From 2-01-FULL-33-17 sp964474375 (GTDB taxonomy: Bacteria; Patescibacteriota; Minisyncoccia; Phycocordibacterales; UBA9973), in contig CAYYSG010000001.1 of NCBI GenBank assembly GCA_964474375.1, positions 1-64,000 on the forward strand: a DNA stretch of 64,000 nucleotides, in the 5' to 3' direction. This document shows, piece by piece, positions 50,302-58,042 of the stretch; position 1 is the first letter of the stretch, and each line of letters begins with the position of its first letter. The notes below the pieces were generated by a model. That model made no database searches. It was not told the origin of the DNA and was given only the letters and a program-made list of their open reading frames with translations. Made by a program: the position numbers and the translations under genes.

Positions 50302-51504
50302 TTAACTTACGTTTTCCATCATTTTGTACATCGGTGTCATCATAGCAACAGCAAAGAATCCCACAGCTCCCCCGATTAGCAGCATCAGCATTGGTTCAAC
50401 TATTGTGGACAAGTTCTTTGTTTTTTGGTCAACTTCGTCTTCATAAAAATTTGCTACATCTATTAGCATATCGCCGACTTTTCCGGATTCTTCACCTACT
50501 TCTATCATGTCCCCCATCATAATTGGGTATAAATTAGAATGGTTTTGAAATGCACTAGACAGAGGACTACCTTTTTGAATATCACGCAGAGCTTCTTCCA
50601 TTACAGCTTTGTATTGCAAATTCCCAATAACGTCACGTGTAATTTCTAGACTCCTTGTTACACTAACCCCTGATTTTAGTAGTGACGCCAGGGTACGCGC
50701 CGTTCTAGCTGTTAGAGTTTGTTTGGCTATAGTGCCAATGGCTGGCAGTTTTACTATAGCAATACTAAGAAATTGTTTAACTTTAGGAAGTTTTGTTACT
50801 TTGTATATTGTAAAAACTATAACAACAATCCCTACAACAAGAGCAATGAAATTATCATTGATAGTATTAGCTAGCCAAAGAACTATTTTAGTTGGTAGTG
50901 GCATATCTACATCAAATTCCACGAATACTTTTAAAAGGTTCGGTACGACGAACTTCATCATTAGTATCCCAATGATACCCATAGCACCAATAATAACCAT
51001 TGGGTAGGTCATAGCACCTTTTATTTTTCTTTTTAGATTGTAAGATCTTTCGAGATGTGTCTCGACTTCGCGCAATGTTCCTACCAGGTTTCCGGATTCT
51101 TCACCTGCGCGCATCATTGAAATAAATAAATTATCAAAAACTTTTGGGTGTTTAGCTAATGCATCAGATAAATTGCCTCCAGCCTTTATGTTTTCAAATA
51201 TACTATGAAAAATAGCTTTCATTTTTACGTTGGTACTTTGTTTTTCTAGTATTTCTATACTACGAGCCAGTGCCACACCAGCTTGCATAAGACCCGCCAT
51301 GTTTCGGCACATATTAATAAGGTCTGTTGTTTTGATACGTGTTAGGAATGAAAAACTCATACCATCTTTTTTCTTTTCTTTGACGGATATCAAAATATCA
51401 CCTTGTGTTCTAAGACTTCTAGCCAGAGTAAGTTTATCCGGCGCTTCCATTTGTCCGTCGTACTTTTCACCATTTTTGCGAGCTGCTTTGAATTTGTATA
51501 ACAT
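50302..51504 (-). CDS. pilC: Type IV pilus inner membrane platform protein PilC
   Basis: PilC couples PilB motion to pilin insertion. Two GspF/PilC domains are visible: LINMCRNMAGLMQAGVALARSIEIL near residues 62-86 and TARTLASLLKSGVSVTRSLEI near 265-285. Three membrane helices lie near 165-185, 210-232 and 370-390. The last carries VEPMLMLLIGGAVGFFAVAMM. The length (400) is typical. The start at 51504 avoids overlap with pilB, whose stop lies at 51506. Confidence 0.95.
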   Translation of the reverse strand: MLYKFKAARKNGEKYDGQMEAPDKLTLARSLRTQGDILISVKEKKKDGMSFSFLTRIKTTDLINMCRNMAGLMQAGVALARSIEILEKQSTNVKMKAIFHSIFENIKAGGNLSDALAKHPKVFDNLFISMMRAGEESGNLVGTLREVETHLERSYNLKRKIKGAMTYPMVIIGAMGIIGILMMKFVVPNLLKVFVEFDVDMPLPTKIVLWLANTINDNFIALVVGIVVIVFTIYKVTKLPKVKQFLSIAIVKLPAIGTIAKQTLTARTARTLASLLKSGVSVTRSLEITRDVIGNLQYKAVMEEALRDIQKGSPLSSAFQNHSNLYPIMMGDMIEVGEESGKVGDMLIDVANFYEDEVDQKTKNLSTIVEPMLMLLIGGAVGFFAVAMMTPMYKMMENVS

Positions 51505-51505
51505 A

Positions 51506-53263
51506 TTATTCGTTAATAACACGCAAGACTTCGTCTATTGTTGTTTCACCTTTTGCGGCTAAGAATATTCCGTCTTCAAGCATAGTCATCATACCTTCAA
51601 CCTTAGCTTGCTTCTCTATTTCATCGTCTGTTGCTCCTTTTAGAATGAGCTCTTTTATTGTCGGTGACATTACCAGAGCTTCATGTAGTCCAACACGTCC
51701 TTTGTATCCAGTGTCGGATTCTGTTGGGTTTAGTGGCCTATAAAAAGGTATTTCTCTCCATGTATCATTTGGGCCTATTATGTTTTCTGCTTTTAGGAAG
51801 CCGAGCATTCTGTCGAGGTCTACGAATTTAGAAAGTTCCATTAGTTCCGCATCATTCATGATGTACTTTTCTTTTTCTCCACCAAGTCTTCGTACTAGTC
51901 TTTGAGCAATGATGATTTTTAAAGTTGAAACTAATAGAAATGCTGGTATTCCCATATCTAAGAATCTCGGAATAGCCCCAGCTGCACTATTGGTGTGGAT
52001 AGTTGATAGTACAAGGTGTCCAGTCAATGCAGCATTCACGGCGATACCGGCTGTTTCTCCATCACGAATTTCCCCTACCATAACAATGTCCGGGTCTTGA
52101 CGAAGAAGAGTTCTTAGTCCGTTAGCAAAAGTCAGCCCAATTTCTGATCTTACTTGAGTTTGGTTTATGCGAGGCATTTGGTATTCTACCGGGTCTTCAA
52201 CTGTCGAAATATTTACTTCCGGAGTATTTACCATGTCGAGCATTGTATATAGTGTGGTTGATTTACCGGATCCTGTTGGTCCGGCTGCTATGATCATTCC
52301 GATGTGTTGCTTTAGAGCATTGTGAGCTCTTTCCAGTGAATTTCCATGGAAACCAAGCCCTTCGAGAGTAAATCCTTTGGAATTTTCTTTCAGAATACGA
52401 ATAACGACTTTTTCTCCATAGTACACAGGCAAGGTTGATACACGAAATGATACTTTCATTCCGTCTTGTTCTATTTTGAACCGCCCGTCTTGTGGCAGTC
52501 TTTTTTCATCAAGTTTAAGGTTAGACAAGACTTTGATACGAGCAACTATACCATTGGCGGTTTTCTTCGGAAGAACCATGGCATCACGCAAGAGTCCATC
52601 GATACGGTACCGTACGTAGAATGCATCCTCGTGGGGTTCCATATGGATATCACTGGATCCTTGGAGTATAGCGTGGGATACTAGCGAATCCACGATTTTT
52701 ACTATTGGTAGGTCCTCGGCTAATTCCTTTAAATCCTTTTCGTTTTCAACAATTTCACCATCTTTGGAGACTTTTAAAGATTTTACATTGCCGGATTCTT
52801 TGTCGATTATGTCTTGGAATTCATCATGTAGTGTTTTTTTATATAAAGTCAGTGCGTGTGTGATAGAAGCACTGTCGGTTAGTCTTGGCAATAGTTTGAC
52901 ACCTAGTTTTTTCTTTATAGAGTCCAGCACCACTAGGTCGTCCACATCAAGCATCGCGACTTCTAGTCCTTTGTCTTGCTTTTTATAAGCCACAATGTTG
53001 TGTGTTCGGACGATTGGCTCTGGAATAAGAGACAAGACTTCGATGTCGATATCGACATTTTCAAGTGAAAGAAAAGGTATACCCAGTACGTAACCAACTG
53101 ATTTTTGGAGTTCATCTTCTTTTATTTTACCTTGCGAAACTAGAACTTTTCCCAGAGTATCCCCTGTTTTTTCAGATTGTTTCTCGGCTTTTTCTATATC
53201 GCCGGGTGTAACAAGATTTGATTCAAGTAGAAATTTTTTTAAAGCTTCTGGTGATACGTACAT
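51506..53263 (-). CDS. pilB: Type IV pilus extension ATPase PilB
   Basis: This 585-residue ATPase drives pilin assembly. An MshEN domain lies at about 1-150. The ATPase core shows Walker A GPTGSGKSTT near residue 329, VEDPVEYQMPR near 357, Walker B MVGEIRDGETAGI near 390 and the His box STIHTNSAAG near 415. The four-Cys zinc element seen in the copy at 11195 is absent. It is the first gene of the pilB-pilC-pseudopilin-PilX operon, behind a TATAAT box at 8 nt. Confidence 0.95.
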   Translation of the reverse strand: MYVSPEALKKFLLESNLVTPGDIEKAEKQSEKTGDTLGKVLVSQGKIKEDELQKSVGYVLGIPFLSLENVDIDIEVLSLIPEPIVRTHNIVAYKKQDKGLEVAMLDVDDLVVLDSIKKKLGVKLLPRLTDSASITHALTLYKKTLHDEFQDIIDKESGNVKSLKVSKDGEIVENEKDLKELAEDLPIVKIVDSLVSHAILQGSSDIHMEPHEDAFYVRYRIDGLLRDAMVLPKKTANGIVARIKVLSNLKLDEKRLPQDGRFKIEQDGMKVSFRVSTLPVYYGEKVVIRILKENSKGFTLEGLGFHGNSLERAHNALKQHIGMIIAAGPTGSGKSTTLYTMLDMVNTPEVNISTVEDPVEYQMPRINQTQVRSEIGLTFANGLRTLLRQDPDIVMVGEIRDGETAGIAVNAALTGHLVLSTIHTNSAAGAIPRFLDMGIPAFLLVSTLKIIIAQRLVRRLGGEKEKYIMNDAELMELSKFVDLDRMLGFLKAENIIGPNDTWREIPFYRPLNPTESDTGYKGRVGLHEALVMSPTIKELILKGATDDEIEKQAKVEGMMTMLEDGIFLAAKGETTIDEVLRVINE

Positions 53264-53271
53264 ATGTGTAA

Positions 53272-53277
53272 ATTATA
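53272..53277 (-). promoter_or_regulatory. -10 box of the pilus operon
   Basis: TATAAT on the minus strand, 8 nt before the pilB ATG. Confidence 0.65.
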
Positions 53278-53309
53278 ACATAACAAATGTAACCTATCAC
53301 CTAATGTGA

Positions 53310-53315
53310 TATAAT
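53310..53315 (+). promoter_or_regulatory. -10 box, leaderless type
   Basis: TATAAT, 6 nt before the ATG at 53322. It is divergent from the pilus operon promoter. Confidence 0.75.
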
Positions 53316-53321
53316 ATTTGT

Positions 53322-54233
53322 ATGAAAGTCTCAAAGAAAAATTTTTGGTTTGCTTTGTTTTTTGGTTTGATATTAGGTACTACATTTATTACTTCAGCAT
53401 TTAGTGAACCAACGAGTCTGCCATCTAGCACTACGTCATATCCTCCGGTTAACTTAGGTAGTGAAACACAAATAAAAGAAGGGTCACTCGGTCTTGGTGA
53501 TGGTACTGCAGTAGCTAGTTCTACACTAACAGGTGCTAATAGTCTTTATGTGACGGGTAACTTGGCTGCAGATGCAGTAAACGTTCGCAAAAACGCAACA
53601 CTTGTTGGTAATGTAAATGTAGGCGGTCGTTCTATCATCGCCGGAGCCCTTCGCGCAGGTCAGGTTATCGTAAGTAACAGTACTAATTCTGTTCCAGCAT
53701 ATAACAACACTGGCGAAAAACTTTTTTTCCCCAACGGTACAACTACTAATTTGATTCGAGGTAACCATTGTACTTTTTCTAACAATACTGCTTGTCCACC
53801 AGGAACAGTCTTAGCTACTTATAACACTAACGGCACTGGAACTTGTAGACTAATCAACCCTGTATCAGGAACACCTTCGTCTATTGGGGCTTGTTCTACA
53901 TCAGGATATCCAAGTATTTCTTTAGGTTTAACTAATACTATTAATAATCAGGGTGCATGTAAGGCTACACGGTACTACGCTGCTACTGGCACTGGTACAG
54001 TGTATTGGCAACTAAAAGGAGTCTCTGATACAGAATGGACTAGCTTTGGATCCGGCACTACATCTCAAGTTGTTGTGGGTATGAACGGAACCAGTGCCAA
54101 ACTGTATGATTTACGAGCTACTATAGTTAATAATGGATTGTCTAAGAGTCAAACAATTGAAGTTTATAATGTTGTAGATACTACTTGTGCATCACAATCT
54201 GGTGGAACAGGAGCTGGAGCTACAGGTCAATAA
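53322..54233 (+). CDS. Secreted protein of the EP-x-x-P family, member 1
   Basis: This 303-residue protein has a signal peptide (to about residue 27) then the family start FSEPTSLPSSTTSYPPVNLG, shared in pattern with the genes at 54557 and 56907 (acidic-Pro, small-residue run, a Gly-rich LGLGDGT). The middle is beta-helical in look (NLAADAVNVRKNATLVGNVNVGG). The rest is Ser/Thr/Asn-rich with a few cysteines. It is divergently placed to the pilus operon. It is probably a pilus-linked or surface protein. No enzyme domain is visible. Confidence 0.65.
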   Translation: MKVSKKNFWFALFFGLILGTTFITSAFSEPTSLPSSTTSYPPVNLGSETQIKEGSLGLGDGTAVASSTLTGANSLYVTGNLAADAVNVRKNATLVGNVNVGGRSIIAGALRAGQVIVSNSTNSVPAYNNTGEKLFFPNGTTTNLIRGNHCTFSNNTACPPGTVLATYNTNGTGTCRLINPVSGTPSSIGACSTSGYPSISLGLTNTINNQGACKATRYYAATGTGTVYWQLKGVSDTEWTSFGSGTTSQVVVGMNGTSAKLYDLRATIVNNGLSKSQTIEVYNVVDTTCASQSGGTGAGATGQ

Positions 54234-54246
54234 TAATAAATAATTT

Positions 54247-54555
54247 ATGGAAAACACAGAAAACAATACACCTATAGTAAACAAAATGCCGGAATTTAAT
54301 AACGATACTATTTTAGTTAGTGGTTCCAAAAAACTAACAAAGAAAAAAAGAATCATTATAATAATTGCTATTTTTGTACTTATTTCATTACTTGTAACTT
54401 ATTTATTTTTGGACAATATTAAGCCAGCTGAAAGAATTCCAACTCTTGAAGAAAAAATCCAAAACATTGAAAATGTTGTAAATGAAACAGCTCAAATAGG
54501 TTTGCCTCCTGAAAATACACAATTAGACATTATGAATTATAACCAAGCTGAATAA
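54247..54555 (+). CDS. Small single-pass membrane protein
   Basis: This 102-residue protein has a cytoplasmic hydrophilic start, a basic patch (KKLTKKKR) and one helix near residues 36-54, followed by an acidic outer tail with a short coiled stretch (PTLEEKIQNIENVVNETA). It is 13 nt after the first secreted family gene and 1 nt before the second, so it is co-expressed with both. It may link them to the membrane. Function is unknown. Confidence 0.6.
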   Translation: MENTENNTPIVNKMPEFNNDTILVSGSKKLTKKKRIIIIIAIFVLISLLVTYLFLDNIKPAERIPTLEEKIQNIENVVNETAQIGLPPENTQLDIMNYNQAE

Positions 54556-54556
54556 T

Positions 54557-55276
54557 ATGAAAAAAATTCTCTCTATTTCATTTATAATAGTTTTAACTAT
54601 TTTTATATCCGGAACCCTTTCTTATATAAAAGCCGCTTTCGTCGAGCCAGCTGGTAGTCCCCCGAATTCTAATACACCAGCCCCTGTTTTGCTTGGTGAT
54701 AGTAATCTTTTTGCTTTTGTAAAACTTGGTAAATTAGGTATAACACGTGATGCATCTACTGCCCCAGTTGAAAATGCAGCATTTGATAAAAACGTACTAG
54801 TTGTTGGCGGTCAATTAGCAACGGATTCATTAGCATCAAATGGTAATCTGACTATAAATGCCGAACTTGAAACCAGCTCATCTTTAAAGGCATTGTTTGT
54901 GGGTGACCCTACACAGAATTCATTTATGCAAGTGAACCCTGATTCTAGTCCTAGAACATTCTTAGTATCTTCACATACTCGTGCCCCAAGACTGGTCGCA
55001 GGCTCCAAAGGTGCTCCAGCTGGAGCGTATAACTTGTATTTAGCCGAAGGCAGTAATGCAACGAACCTTGGTAAAAATAATGACTACTGTGTTTTAACCA
55101 AAGATGAGCTTCAGAACAAAGGTTGTCCACATAATTATTCATATCGTAATGTGAATGTGGGTACATATTTAGGGCAAGTTATAGTTACCAGTAGTAGTGC
55201 TTCAACTGACGAGGTTGCATCTTGTTATATGGTTACACCATCAGCTACCCCTCGTAACCTTAACCGATGTTATTAA
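54557..55276 (+). CDS. Secreted protein of the EP-x-x-P family, member 2
   Basis: This 239-residue protein has a signal peptide (to about residue 24) followed by FVEPAGSPPNSNTPAPVLLG and KLGITRDASTAP, the family pattern. A beta-helix-like stretch follows (VLVVGGQLATDSLASNGNLT). Four cysteines in the last 70 residues (DYCVL, KGCPH, SCYMV, RCY) may form disulfides, which fits the DsbA/DsbB pair of this genome. It is one base after the small membrane protein gene, and a terminator follows. Confidence 0.65.
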   Translation: MKKILSISFIIVLTIFISGTLSYIKAAFVEPAGSPPNSNTPAPVLLGDSNLFAFVKLGKLGITRDASTAPVENAAFDKNVLVVGGQLATDSLASNGNLTINAELETSSSLKALFVGDPTQNSFMQVNPDSSPRTFLVSSHTRAPRLVAGSKGAPAGAYNLYLAEGSNATNLGKNNDYCVLTKDELQNKGCPHNYSYRNVNVGTYLGQVIVTSSSASTDEVASCYMVTPSATPRNLNRCY

Positions 55277-55289
55277 AATAAAAATACAA

Positions 55290-55321
55290 AATCCCCTGAC
55301 TTCATTGGTCAGGGGATTTTT
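55290..55321 (+). terminator. Terminator after secreted family member 2
   Basis: Stem AATCCCCTGAC/GTCAGGGGATT followed by TTT. Confidence 0.85.
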
Positions 55322-55326
55322 ATAAA

Positions 55327-55353
55327 TAAAAAGTCCGGACATTTGTCCGGACT
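55327..55353 (-). terminator. Terminator of the T9SS-type gene
   Basis: Stem AGTCCGGAC/GTCCGGACT with TTTTTATTT on the minus strand. Confidence 0.8.
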
Positions 55354-55373
55354 AGTCTATAAGTTTAGGAATT

Positions 55374-56798
55374 TTATTCTACAACTAGTTTTGTTGGCGT
55401 GTAGCCAGCTAGCTGTATAAAATAAATCCCTTTGTTTAAGAACGATACATCTACGATTTGGTTTGTAATACCAGTCAGTACTATTTTACCGGTGATGTCT
55501 ATTACTGTAAAAGTAAAGTCTTCCGGAGTACTAACGGTTACAAAACCAGTCGCAGGATTTGGGTAAACAAGCAGTTTTGCTAATGACACATCATTAATAC
55601 CAACATTTCTATCAGCAATTTTGCATATCATGTTGTCACCGAATGCAAATGTGTCAGTACCAATACCGACGATCCTTTTAGGTGACCATGTGTAACCAAA
55701 CTTTTGATAGTATTGGATACTATGCTCATCTTTTAATGGGGGCCATCCGTCTTCTGTTAAACGATAAACGGTAAAGAATTCATTTAACATTTCTCCTTTT
55801 ACTGCGTCAAAGTATTGACCTTTCTGGTTTTTCCAATCAACCCAATAATAATGTCTGCCATGTTGATCAGTGGTGGGAAATCCGTATCCAATAATAGGTA
55901 AACTATCTATACTTTCCCATGTTGTGCCAGAAACCCATTTTTTGAGTTTGTTGGCTGAGCTTGTTGCATAGATTTCCCCATCAATATTCCGAACATAGAT
56001 TCTATTAAATCCATCTTCTACTCCAGATAAATAAGACGTGTCATTATCGACATCAAATATAAATGAAGCTCCAGACATAGATGGTGAATGTCGCCCACCA
56101 AGGAAGAATTTACCATCTTTGTAAGCAATAGTCCCCATGGACATATGCCTATAGCCAGCAAAAGGTGTCATCGTCTTAATGTGCTGATACGTTTTGGCAT
56201 CGTACACATAAGCTGAATCAAAGTAGTACCAATCATCTACTCCCACAGTTTTAATGAATTTAGATGTAATAGTGATTATGTATTTGTCACTTTCACAAAC
56301 TAACCTCATCATATCTTTGGGATTTTTGTAAAAATTAAGTTTTGTGTAGTTTATGTTGTCGTCAACAATAACTGCTTTGTAAATTACATTACTGTAACTT
56401 TCAACCACAAAAAATGTATTTCTATCATAACCTTTGTAGAATATTGGAGATAACAATGGTCCTTGGTTCCAGTTAGATTTCAATATGAAATCCTTGGTTT
56501 TTTTAGACCAGAGTACAATTGGGTCCCCTTTTTCTTTGTTGGAAAATACGAGTTCATTATACACAGGGTTTGGTTCAGAAAATAAATTAGACTGAGCCCC
56601 TATAATAATAAAATCATTTCTCTCTTCGAATAAAGTTGTACCCCAGTTTTGGTCATCACATGACAAGATGTACTCACCCATAGAATAGCTCTGCCATTCT
56701 TTGGTGTAGTCTTGTGCTGTTGCTTGTTTACTTGTTAAAGTGCTCAGGATGAACAGTATTAATACTGCTACAAACCTGAATTTGTATAAGTTTTTCAT
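55374..56798 (-). CDS. Secreted protein with Bacteroidota-type T9SS sorting domain, probably imported
   Basis: This 474-residue protein has a signal peptide (to about residue 28, ending ATAQ) and a beta-propeller-like body (FFVVESYSNVIY, GTIAYKDGKFFLGG). The C-terminal domain reads KLLVYPNPATGFVTVSTPED, then VIDITGKIVLTG, and ends NKGIYFIQLAG...KLVVE. This is the Por/type IX secretion sorting domain, known only from Bacteroidota and relatives, which have an outer membrane. No T9SS gene is in the window. TATAAT lies 30 nt before the ATG, unlike its neighbours, and the gene stands alone. Horizontal transfer is the likeliest origin; function in this host is doubtful. Confidence 0.8.
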   Translation of the reverse strand: MKNLYKFRFVAVLILFILSTLTSKQATAQDYTKEWQSYSMGEYILSCDDQNWGTTLFEERNDFIIIGAQSNLFSEPNPVYNELVFSNKEKGDPIVLWSKKTKDFILKSNWNQGPLLSPIFYKGYDRNTFFVVESYSNVIYKAVIVDDNINYTKLNFYKNPKDMMRLVCESDKYIITITSKFIKTVGVDDWYYFDSAYVYDAKTYQHIKTMTPFAGYRHMSMGTIAYKDGKFFLGGRHSPSMSGASFIFDVDNDTSYLSGVEDGFNRIYVRNIDGEIYATSSANKLKKWVSGTTWESIDSLPIIGYGFPTTDQHGRHYYWVDWKNQKGQYFDAVKGEMLNEFFTVYRLTEDGWPPLKDEHSIQYYQKFGYTWSPKRIVGIGTDTFAFGDNMICKIADRNVGINDVSLAKLLVYPNPATGFVTVSTPEDFTFTVIDITGKIVLTGITNQIVDVSFLNKGIYFIQLAGYTPTKLVVE

Positions 56799-56828
56799 GA
56801 TTCTGTATATTTTAAATTTATTAATTAC

Positions 56829-56834
56829 ATTATA
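56829..56834 (-). promoter_or_regulatory. -10 box with a conventional leader
   Basis: TATAAT on the minus strand, 30 nt before the ATG at 56798, followed by an A/T-rich leader. Confidence 0.45.
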
Positions 56835-56894
56835 CCATTTGACAGGCTGTCAAACCAGTCCTATACACACTATGTGGATATCCTATATACGTGA

Positions 56895-56900
56895 TATAAT
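56895..56900 (+). promoter_or_regulatory. -10 box, leaderless type
   Basis: TATAAT, 6 nt before the ATG at 56907. Confidence 0.75.
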
Positions 56901-56906
56901 ATAGGT

Positions 56907-57995
56907 ATGAAACATAAAGCTTTTCTTATAGTGTTACTACTTTTGGTTACTTTTGGTACAGCTGTATTGGCTGACTATGTCGAGCCTACTGGTACCGCTC
57001 CGGCATCGAATACCGGTGAAGTTTTAAAAACAGGCCCGAAGAATACTAATTCCATGACCTATGAAAAAATAGGTATTGGTGATGGAACCAGTGCTACCAT
57101 TTCTAACATTGCGTCTCAGGGCTGGCTTTATCTTACTGCTGGTTCGTATGCTGGGTCTGGTGTTGGAGATAAAGGTGTAAAGCCTGATAGACTAGTAGTA
57201 ACAGGTGCCACAGGTGTTGTTTCTGGTAAAGACTTTATTGTACGAGTTGACCCTATTACCGGTAATGAGTTTGATCAATTCAAAAATAATAGCTCTTTTA
57301 AGTATGATAAGTTTATAAATAATAATGTTAACCCTGCTCCTACTACCCCAAAACCATTAGAAGCTTTTGTTGCAGGGCGTTATATTTCAAATTTTGCTAT
57401 AACTAATTCTTCAGATATTACTACAAATTCTAGCCCAAACACTTATTCTTTAGAGCTTCGTGAAGCTGGTTCTTTTGACCCTACTACTAACATTGGCCTA
57501 GGTAACAGTTGTAACTTGTACCCTGCTGATTTAGGTAACACTATTGGTGATGGCGGCGGATGTCCTGCTGGTACATATATGACGCGTTATATTGGTCCAA
57601 GTTATTCCGGAACATTAAGTTCTACTAATAACACAAACACTCAAGTCGTTGCTACCTGTACAGAATTTAATCCATCTATTAATCCTACAAGTGGTCCACA
57701 TTGTAGCACCGGTCGCACTTTTAGTAATGCTATTCGTATTGGTAAAGATATTTCTTCCGGTAGTGTGTGTCTATTTACTATTTCATCTGGAACAAGCTTT
57801 ACGAATTCTAATGTTCCTGCAAATTTCAATGGTAAAAATGTAAAAATACGCTGGTATGCATTAGGAGGTAATCCAGCAAGGGCTTATATTAATACGTTAG
57901 ACAATCAAAAAACTTTTACTTATGGCTGTGCTCAGGATTCATGGGAAGCAGAAGTATATGATGACTATGGTCAGTATTTCAATATAACAAGATAA
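56907..57995 (+). CDS. Secreted protein of the EP-x-x-P family, member 3
   Basis: This 362-residue protein has a signal peptide (to about residue 22) then YVEPTGTAPASNTGEVLKTG and KIGIGDGTSATI, the family start. A long beta-rich body follows with an Asn/Ser/Thr bias and cysteines (NSCNLYP, GGCPAG, ATCTEF, PHCSTG, SVCLF, YGCAQ). It is separated from the other two members by the T9SS-type gene, which may therefore have been inserted into this family's locus. Extracellular location is likely; no catalytic motif is visible. Confidence 0.65.
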   Translation: MKHKAFLIVLLLLVTFGTAVLADYVEPTGTAPASNTGEVLKTGPKNTNSMTYEKIGIGDGTSATISNIASQGWLYLTAGSYAGSGVGDKGVKPDRLVVTGATGVVSGKDFIVRVDPITGNEFDQFKNNSSFKYDKFINNNVNPAPTTPKPLEAFVAGRYISNFAITNSSDITTNSSPNTYSLELREAGSFDPTTNIGLGNSCNLYPADLGNTIGDGGGCPAGTYMTRYIGPSYSGTLSSTNNTNTQVVATCTEFNPSINPTSGPHCSTGRTFSNAIRIGKDISSGSVCLFTISSGTSFTNSNVPANFNGKNVKIRWYALGGNPARAYINTLDNQKTFTYGCAQDSWEAEVYDDYGQYFNITR

Positions 57996-58012
57996 TAAAT
58001 ATTTAAAATATA

Positions 58013-58039
58013 AAAACCTCGGGAATATCCGAGGTTTTT
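58013..58039. terminator. Bidirectional terminator
   Basis: Stem AAAAACCTCGG/CCGAGGTTTTT between convergent genes. Confidence 0.88.
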
Positions 58040-58042
58040 ATA

